The notes under the pieces: generated by a model | Database searches by the model: none | The model's input: only the letters and a program-made list of their open reading frames with translations | Told to the model about the DNA's origin: nothing | Origin: Brevundimonas nasdae | GTDB taxonomy: Bacteria; Pseudomonadota; Alphaproteobacteria; Caulobacterales; Caulobacteraceae | Assembly (NCBI RefSeq): GCF_016654005.1 | Contig: NZ_JAEPWN010000005.1 | Coordinates: 62,001-126,000 of the forward strand | DNA length: 64,000 bases | Direction: 5' to 3' | In this document: positions 59,687 through 64,000 of the stretch, one piece after another | How the letters are laid out: each line of letters opens with the position of its first letter | Position numbering within the stretch: the first letter of the stretch is position 1 | Program-made: the position numbers and the translations under genes

Positions 59687-60844
59687 ATGATCCCCTTCAT
59701 CGACCTTCAGGCCCAACGCCTTCGCCTCGGCGGCAAGATCGAAGCCGCCGTTCAGGACGCCGTCGTCGGCGGCGCCTGGGTCATGGGACCGCAGGTCCGT
59801 CAGTTCGAGGCTGATCTGGCCGCCTTCGGGCAGGCCAAGCACGCCCTGGGCTGCGCCAACGGCACCGACGCCCTGGCCCTGCCGCTGATGGCCTGGGGCG
59901 TGGGACGCGGCGACGCCGTGTTCGTGCCCAGCTTCACCTTCGCCGCCACCGCCGAAGTCGTGCCCTGGTTCGACGCCGAACCGGTCTTCATCGACGTGGA
60001 CGCCGACACCTACAATATGGACCCCGGTCATCTGGAAGCCGCCATCGAGGCGACGCTGAAGGAAGGCCGCCTGACCCCGCGCGTGGTCATCGCCGTGGAC
60101 CTGTTCGGCCAGCCTGCCGACTATGCGGCCATCAAGGCTGTCTGCGACAAGCACGGGCTGAAGCTGATCTCGGATTCAGCGCAAGGGTTCGGCTGCACCA
60201 TCAATGGCGAGCACCCGCTGAAATGGGCCGACGTCACCACCACCAGCTTCTTCCCGGCCAAGCCGCTGGGCTGCTACGGCGATGGCGGGGCGGTGCTGAC
60301 CAATGACGACGAACTGGCCCAGTTGATGGATTCCATCCGCGTCCACGGCAAGGCCGTCGCCGTGGACCTGAAGGACCGCACCTTCGACCACGACCCCAAA
60401 TATCTGAACATGCGGATCGGCCTGAACAGCCGCCTGGACACCATCCAGGCCGCTGTCCTGATCGAGAAGCTGAAGGTCTTCGGCCAGGAGATCGAATGGC
60501 GCAACGCCGCCGCCGCCCGTTACAATGAAGGCCTGCGCGCCCATGTCGCCAAGGTTCCGGACGCGCCTGCGGGCAATGTCTCGAACTGGGCGCAATATAC
60601 GATCGAACACCCGAACCGCGACGGCCTGGCCGCGCACCTGAAGGAACAGGGCGTGCCGACAGCGGTCTATTATCCGATCCCGCTGCACCTTCAGCCCGCC
60701 TATGAGCACTATCCGCGCGGGCCGCAGGGTTTGCCGGTGACCGAGCGGCTGAAAGACGTGGTCATCAGCCTGCCGATGCACGCCGATCTGGACGCCGCCA
60801 CGCAGGACAAGATCATCGCCGCCGTCGCCAGCTTCAAGGGTTAA
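59687..60844 (+). CDS. DegT/DnrJ/EryC1/StrS aminotransferase (WbpE-like)
   Basis: PLP-dependent sugar aminotransferase, 385 residues, likely acting on a UDP- or GDP-linked keto-sugar for surface polysaccharide. Landmarks are CANGTDALALPL, SFTFAATAEVV, SDSAQGFGC (Asp163, Gln166) and SFFPAKPLGCYGDGGA with the Schiff-base Lys192, and a late FAxx-type C-terminus (YYPIPLHLQPAYEHY). It most resembles WbpE, which aminates UDP-2-acetamido-3-keto-glucuronate. ATG at 59687 with GGAGAG upstream. The Gfo/Idh dehydrogenase gene follows after four bases, matching a WbpB/WbpE-type oxidation-amination pair. Confidence 0.9.
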   Translation: MIPFIDLQAQRLRLGGKIEAAVQDAVVGGAWVMGPQVRQFEADLAAFGQAKHALGCANGTDALALPLMAWGVGRGDAVFVPSFTFAATAEVVPWFDAEPVFIDVDADTYNMDPGHLEAAIEATLKEGRLTPRVVIAVDLFGQPADYAAIKAVCDKHGLKLISDSAQGFGCTINGEHPLKWADVTTTSFFPAKPLGCYGDGGAVLTNDDELAQLMDSIRVHGKAVAVDLKDRTFDHDPKYLNMRIGLNSRLDTIQAAVLIEKLKVFGQEIEWRNAAAARYNEGLRAHVAKVPDAPAGNVSNWAQYTIEHPNRDGLAAHLKEQGVPTAVYYPIPLHLQPAYEHYPRGPQGLPVTERLKDVVISLPMHADLDAATQDKIIAAVASFKG

Positions 60845-60848
60845 GCCA

Positions 60849-61781
60849 ATGCCGAACACCGCTCCTCTCAAGATCGGCGTCGCTGGCGCAGGCGTCATGG
60901 GCCGCAACCATGCACGGGTCGCCGCCGAGATGCGTGAGTTCGACCTGACGACCATCTTCGACCCGGACGCCGTGACGGCCGAGGGGGTCGCCGCCGCCTA
61001 TGGGGCATCGCCGGTCACGACGGCCCAGGCCTTTGTCGATGCCGGTCTGGACGCCGCCGTGGTCGCCACGCCCAACCGCTTCCATGCCGAAGTCGGGGTG
61101 GCCCTGCTGGAAAAGGGCGTCCACGTCCTAGTCGAAAAGCCCATCGCCGCCACCGTCGCCGACGCCCAGCGCATGATCGACGCCGGTAAGGCCAATAACC
61201 GCGTCCTGATGGTCGGTCAGGTCGAGCGGTTCAATCCGGCGGTCGAGACGGTCAAGCGCGCCGTCGCGGACGACGAGATCATCTCCATCCAGATCACCCG
61301 CGTCGGCCCCTTCCCGCCGCGCATGGGCGAGGTCGGGGTGGTCATTGATCTGGCCGTGCATGACATCGACATCATCCGCCACCTGACGGGCGCCGAGATC
61401 ACTGAGGTCCAGCCGCAACTGGCCCGCACCCGCGCCGACCGCGAGGACACGGCCCTGCTGCAGTTCCGCCTGGACAATGGGGTGATCGCCCACATCACCA
61501 CCAACTGGGTCACGCCCTACAAGACCCGCACGCTTCAAGTCGCCACCAAGACCAAGTTCATCGTCGCTGATCTGATTACCCGTCAGGTCACCGAGTATTT
61601 CGGCCAGCAGCCGGATGGCTCATATTCGACGCGGATGCTGAACTCCTGGCCGGCGGAGCCGCTGAAGAAGGAACTCGAGGCCTTCGCCCACGCCATCACC
61701 ACCGGCGAGACGGCGGCGGTGACCGGCGAAGACGGCCTGCGCAACCTGGAAGTCGCCCTGCGCTGTCTTGGCGAACTCTAG
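60849..61781 (+). CDS. Gfo/Idh/MocA family NAD(P)-dependent sugar dehydrogenase
   Basis: A 310-residue oxidoreductase with the Rossmann loop GVAGAGVMGRNH (10-21) and the catalytic EKPIA (Lys97). The C-terminal domain carries GEVGVVIDLAVHDIDIIRHL with the substrate-site Asp and His. Relatives oxidise the 3-position of UDP-sugars (WbpB-like) or inositol. It starts four bases after the aminotransferase gene, so the pair probably makes an amino sugar by oxidation then amination. The product is not identified. Confidence 0.88.
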   Translation: MPNTAPLKIGVAGAGVMGRNHARVAAEMREFDLTTIFDPDAVTAEGVAAAYGASPVTTAQAFVDAGLDAAVVATPNRFHAEVGVALLEKGVHVLVEKPIAATVADAQRMIDAGKANNRVLMVGQVERFNPAVETVKRAVADDEIISIQITRVGPFPPRMGEVGVVIDLAVHDIDIIRHLTGAEITEVQPQLARTRADREDTALLQFRLDNGVIAHITTNWVTPYKTRTLQVATKTKFIVADLITRQVTEYFGQQPDGSYSTRMLNSWPAEPLKKELEAFAHAITTGETAAVTGEDGLRNLEVALRCLGEL

Positions 61782-61834
61782 AAGCCGCTCATAAAGCCGC
61801 GTTCTCGCCGCAAAGCCTGCCGACACAGGAAGCC

Positions 61835-62356
61835 ATGCGCCCGTTCATCGCCCCCGTCGCCTCATCCCTCGTCGCCTTTGGCCTCGCCGTGTCGGCGGCT
61901 GCGCCTGCGCACGCCGACACCCGGTTTCTGGCCTATAACGCCAATGACCGGATCACCCAGGCCATGACCAAGGGGATCACGCTGGAGGTGCGGCGCGGCC
62001 TGTTCGGCGCAGTCAGTGTCGAGCGGCTGTTCTCGACCACGGCGCGCGGATCGGCGGAGTTCACGCGGGGCGGTCCCGACGGGGCGCGGCGCGTCCTGCC
62101 TGCGGGCGCCAACGAGAACGACATCTACGCCATCAACCAGACCGTCGGCGACGGGCGCGGCCTGTCGCGCGCCCTGTGCCCAGGCGCCGACGCCGCCTGG
62201 CTGATCCTGAGCCGGATCCGCCCCGCCCGCCCCCTGACCATGCAGGCCGTGGGCCAATGGGCGGATGGAACCTTCCGACATTGTACGACGCTGAGCTATG
62301 AATGGCGGGGCGAATGGGCGACAGCGCCTGGCTCAACCGCCCCGGTTCCCGACTGA
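61835..62356 (+). CDS. Exported protein of unknown function
   Basis: A 173-residue protein with a signal peptide (SSLVAFGLAVSAAAPAHA, cut near residue 27). The mature part is mixed alpha/beta with RFLAYNANDRITQAMTKGIT, LEVRRGLFGAVSVERLFSTT and two cysteines (ALCPGAD, FRHCTTL) that could form a disulfide. I do not recognise a family. It starts 53 bp after the dehydrogenase gene. Codon use matches the neighbours, so it is likely real. Confidence 0.72.
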   Translation: MRPFIAPVASSLVAFGLAVSAAAPAHADTRFLAYNANDRITQAMTKGITLEVRRGLFGAVSVERLFSTTARGSAEFTRGGPDGARRVLPAGANENDIYAINQTVGDGRGLSRALCPGADAAWLILSRIRPARPLTMQAVGQWADGTFRHCTTLSYEWRGEWATAPGSTAPVPD

Positions 62357-62394
62357 TTCTCGGGACGTTCATAACTCTGTTCCAGGATGGGAGC

Positions 62395-62949
62395 ATGACG
62401 ACTACGGCTCCCTCGACCCACGGCCAGCCGCCCCGGTGGGCTGCGTTCGGCATCGGCCTGGGCGCGTTCGCCGCCGTGCTGATCGGCGCCTTCGGCGTCG
62501 AACCGGCGCTGCACTCTCTGATGACCGCCGGTCCGACCGGCGCCCCCCACGGCATGGGCGGTCAGGTGGTGGTCGGCGAAACCCTGCTGTCCGGTCATTA
62601 TGATGCGGCCGAGGGCGGTCGCAGTCTGGAGGCTGAGGGCGGCGCCCTGGTCATGGACAACGGCAAACGCATCGTCTCCGCCCCGCACCGGCTGGTCGCC
62701 GCCGATGAACTGGCCACCACTCAATCCACCTTTGCCGGCGTGATGGCTGTCCCGGCCCAGGCCCAGATCGAGGTGCGGCGCGTCGTGTCGGATGAAGGAT
62801 CGCACCTGTGCGATGGTCAGCCCGTCGGCTGGCTGGCGTTCGCGATCCGCAAGGACGGTTTCGTCATGCTGCCGGTGCTGCAGGGACCGCCGCCCGGCGC
62901 CCTGCTGGCCGAAGAACGTCTGTGCGACCTGCAGGACTTCAAACATTGA
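62395..62949 (+). CDS. Single-pass membrane or exported protein of unknown function
   Basis: A 184-residue protein with one N-terminal hydrophobic helix (AAFGIGLGAFAAVLIGAFGV) and a soluble C-terminal part (LVMDNGKRIVSAPHRLVAAD, EVRRVVSDEGSHLCDGQPV, DGFVMLPVLQGPPPG) with cysteines in HLCDG and RLCDL. No family recognised. ATG at 62395 follows GGATGGGAGC; an earlier frame overlaps the preceding gene. Its stop overlaps the TTG start of the TIGR02117 gene, so the two are coupled. Confidence 0.72.
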   Translation: MTTTAPSTHGQPPRWAAFGIGLGAFAAVLIGAFGVEPALHSLMTAGPTGAPHGMGGQVVVGETLLSGHYDAAEGGRSLEAEGGALVMDNGKRIVSAPHRLVAADELATTQSTFAGVMAVPAQAQIEVRRVVSDEGSHLCDGQPVGWLAFAIRKDGFVMLPVLQGPPPGALLAEERLCDLQDFKH

Positions 62950-63623
62950 GGATCGGCCTGGTTCTGGCCGTTCTGCTCGGCCTGATCACAGCCCTGCTGA
63001 CCTGGACGACGCCGGGGCGCCTTCACCCCGCGGATCAGACGAACGCCGTGACGGTCATGGTGCTCGACAACGGTTTTCACACCGATCTGTCCGTGCCGCG
63101 TCAGGCTTTGATGCGGCACGGCGGGCCGCTGGCCCAGGCCGTTGCAAGCCTGGCGCCCGGCGATTGGGTCCTGATCGGCTGGGGCGACGCCAGATTCTAT
63201 GTGGATCAGAGCCCGATTTCGGCCCGCCTGCCTGACGGCGCCCGCGCCTTCTTCCGACCCGGCAATCCGTCCGTCGTCATGCTGAACCCGCAAGGCGCCG
63301 ATCCCCGCAGCCGCTACGCCGAGCATGAGCGGGCGGCCCTGACCTTGGCCCCGGCCGACTTCGACCGGATGGCGTCGCGCATCGAGGCCTCTCTGGACCT
63401 GTCCAGCGGCGCTCCACGGGTCGCCGCCGCCCGCCCCGGCGACGACGCGCGCTTCTTCGCCAGCCGCGAAACCTTCTCGATCCTGCACCTGTGCAACCAC
63501 TGGACGGCGGGCGTGCTGAACGCTGGAGGAGTGTCGGTGCGGCCCGTCCGCTCCATCGCCTCCAGCGAAGTCATGCGCGCCGTCAGAGCGGCGAAACTGG
63601 ACACGGCGGCTCCACGCGCCTAG
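62946..63623 (+). CDS. TIGR02117 / DUF2459 family protein
   Basis: Protein of unknown function in the TIGR02117 family, 225 residues, starting with TTG at 62946 that overlaps the upstream stop (TTGA). One N-terminal helix (IGLVLAVLLGLITALLTW) then a periplasmic-side domain with VMVLDNGFHTDLSVPRQAL, WVLIGWGDARFYVDQ and LHLCNHWTAGVL. The D-x-G-x-H and C-N-H-W pieces look like a possible metal or catalytic site, but no activity has been shown to my knowledge. The upstream coupling points to a joint role with the preceding membrane protein. Confidence 0.85.
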   Translation: MRIGLVLAVLLGLITALLTWTTPGRLHPADQTNAVTVMVLDNGFHTDLSVPRQALMRHGGPLAQAVASLAPGDWVLIGWGDARFYVDQSPISARLPDGARAFFRPGNPSVVMLNPQGADPRSRYAEHERAALTLAPADFDRMASRIEASLDLSSGAPRVAAARPGDDARFFASRETFSILHLCNHWTAGVLNAGGVSVRPVRSIASSEVMRAVRAAKLDTAAPRA

Positions 63624-63687
63624 ACCGCCCGCCTTTCGCTTATCCGGTCGGGTCCGAGCCCCGGCGGGCGATGAAAAGGAGCGGCCG

Positions 63688-64000
63688 ATGGCCCACAAGC
63701 AACATACCCGTAACGCCTCCGGCCCCGCCGGACCCAGCCAGCGCCAGCTGCGCGCAGGCGAACTGATCCGTCACGCCCTGGTCGACATCCTGCGTGAAGA
63801 AGAGATTCACGACGAGGCCCTGGCCGGGGTCTCCGTCACCGTGACCGAGGTGCGGCTGTCGCCGGACCTGAAGCACGCCACCTGTTTCGTCGAGCCCTTG
63901 GGCGCGGGCGTGGAGACGGCGCCGACAAACGGCCACGAGAGCGAGATCATCAAGGCGCTGAACGTCCACGCCAAATTCCTGCGCGGCCAGCTGGGACGTC
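63688..64000 (+). CDS. rbfA: Ribosome-binding factor A, N-terminal part (runs off right edge)
   Basis: First 104 codons of RbfA, which matures the 30S subunit and is needed for cold growth. The ATG at 63688 has AAAGGAGCGG upstream. The sequence fits the KH-like fold: RQLRAGELIRHALVDILREE, LAGVSVTVTEVRLSPDLKHA and the strand TCFVEPLG, then IIKALNVHAKFLRGQLG. The usual partner genes (infB, truB) would lie beyond the window. Confidence 0.93.
   Translation, partial: MAHKQHTRNASGPAGPSQRQLRAGELIRHALVDILREEEIHDEALAGVSVTVTEVRLSPDLKHATCFVEPLGAGVETAPTNGHESEIIKALNVHAKFLRGQLGR

Noticed and set aside
1-64000. CRISPR arrays, insertion sequences, integrases, rRNA operons
   Set aside because: I saw no regularly spaced direct repeats, no transposase or integrase motifs, and no rRNA-like sequence in the window.

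Overview
The window is GC-rich, densely coded chromosomal DNA from an alphaproteobacterium, very probably family Caulobacteraceae; Brevundimonas is my best guess for the genus, by inference only. The evidence is a GcrA cell-cycle regulator with CcrM-type GANTC sites upstream, a PodJ-type polarity factor with CtrA-type motifs upstream, a full Caulobacter-like cpa/tad pilus locus with a 57-residue PilA, and the long two-domain dCTP deaminase found in alphaproteobacteria. I see no rRNA, CRISPR array, transposase, integrase or phage gene. No gap between genes exceeds 300 bases.

Layout. 1-3.0 kb: two secreted alpha-glucan hydrolases (GH97, cut by the left edge, and GH87). 3.1-6.1 kb: HNH nuclease, TRIC-type channel, AlkA-like glycosylase, GluQ. 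6.1-7.8 kb: TSUP anion exporter with its TIGR02186 partner. 7.9-11.2 kb: podJ divergent from a small membrane protein gene. 11.2-16.1 kb: flavin-fold stress protein, argF/argD, an M28 peptidase and an ABC-2 permease. 16.3-20.5 kb: gcrA, apaG, dCTP deaminase, a degenerate tRNA-like element, an MFS transporter with a cupin. 20.6-25.4 kb: dapE, an AhpD-like/ECF41 sigma factor pair, an M20 amidohydrolase, a ferredoxin-like protein and an SRPBCC protein. 25.4-36.3 kb: the tad pilus locus, with pilA-cpaA-B-C-D-E-F-tadB-tadC on the minus strand and a divergent three-gene unit (stand-alone CpaC-N-like protein and two TadE/TadF-like pseudopilins). 36.3-42.3 kb: pabB, a phosphatase, a winged-helix regulator with a membrane protein, AMP nucleosidase, an MFS drug transporter. 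42.4-51.3 kb: M1 peptidase, NDUFA9-like reductase, RecQ, S41 peptidase, alpha/beta hydrolase, enoyl-CoA hydratase, a membrane protein. 51.3-58 kb: polA, a lipoprotein, glyoxalase, a zinc-finger protein, an ABC ATPase, a hydrolase. 58-64 kb: HAD phosphatase with an AGE epimerase, a DegT aminotransferase with a Gfo/Idh dehydrogenase, three poorly known proteins, and the start of rbfA.

How the genes fit together. The pilus locus is a complete machine: pilin, prepilin peptidase, secretin and its lipoprotein, polar ATPase-like CpaE, motor CpaF, inner-membrane platform and pseudopilins. PodJ and GcrA are cell-cycle and polarity factors that in Caulobacter act in the same regulatory network as pilus placement. 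The ECF41 sigma factor and its AhpD-like neighbour form a self-contained stress module with a recognisable own-type promoter. Most of the rest is housekeeping: arginine, lysine and folate synthesis, DNA repair and replication, and envelope sugar metabolism.

I found no clearly new defence or mobile system. The less ordinary items are the podJ intergenic region with three CtrA 8-mers, the ECF41 module with its promoter, the tRNA-like remnant beside a strong hairpin, the AT-rich dyad between pilA and the divergent pseudopilin unit, and the regulator/membrane-protein pair with a candidate operator.
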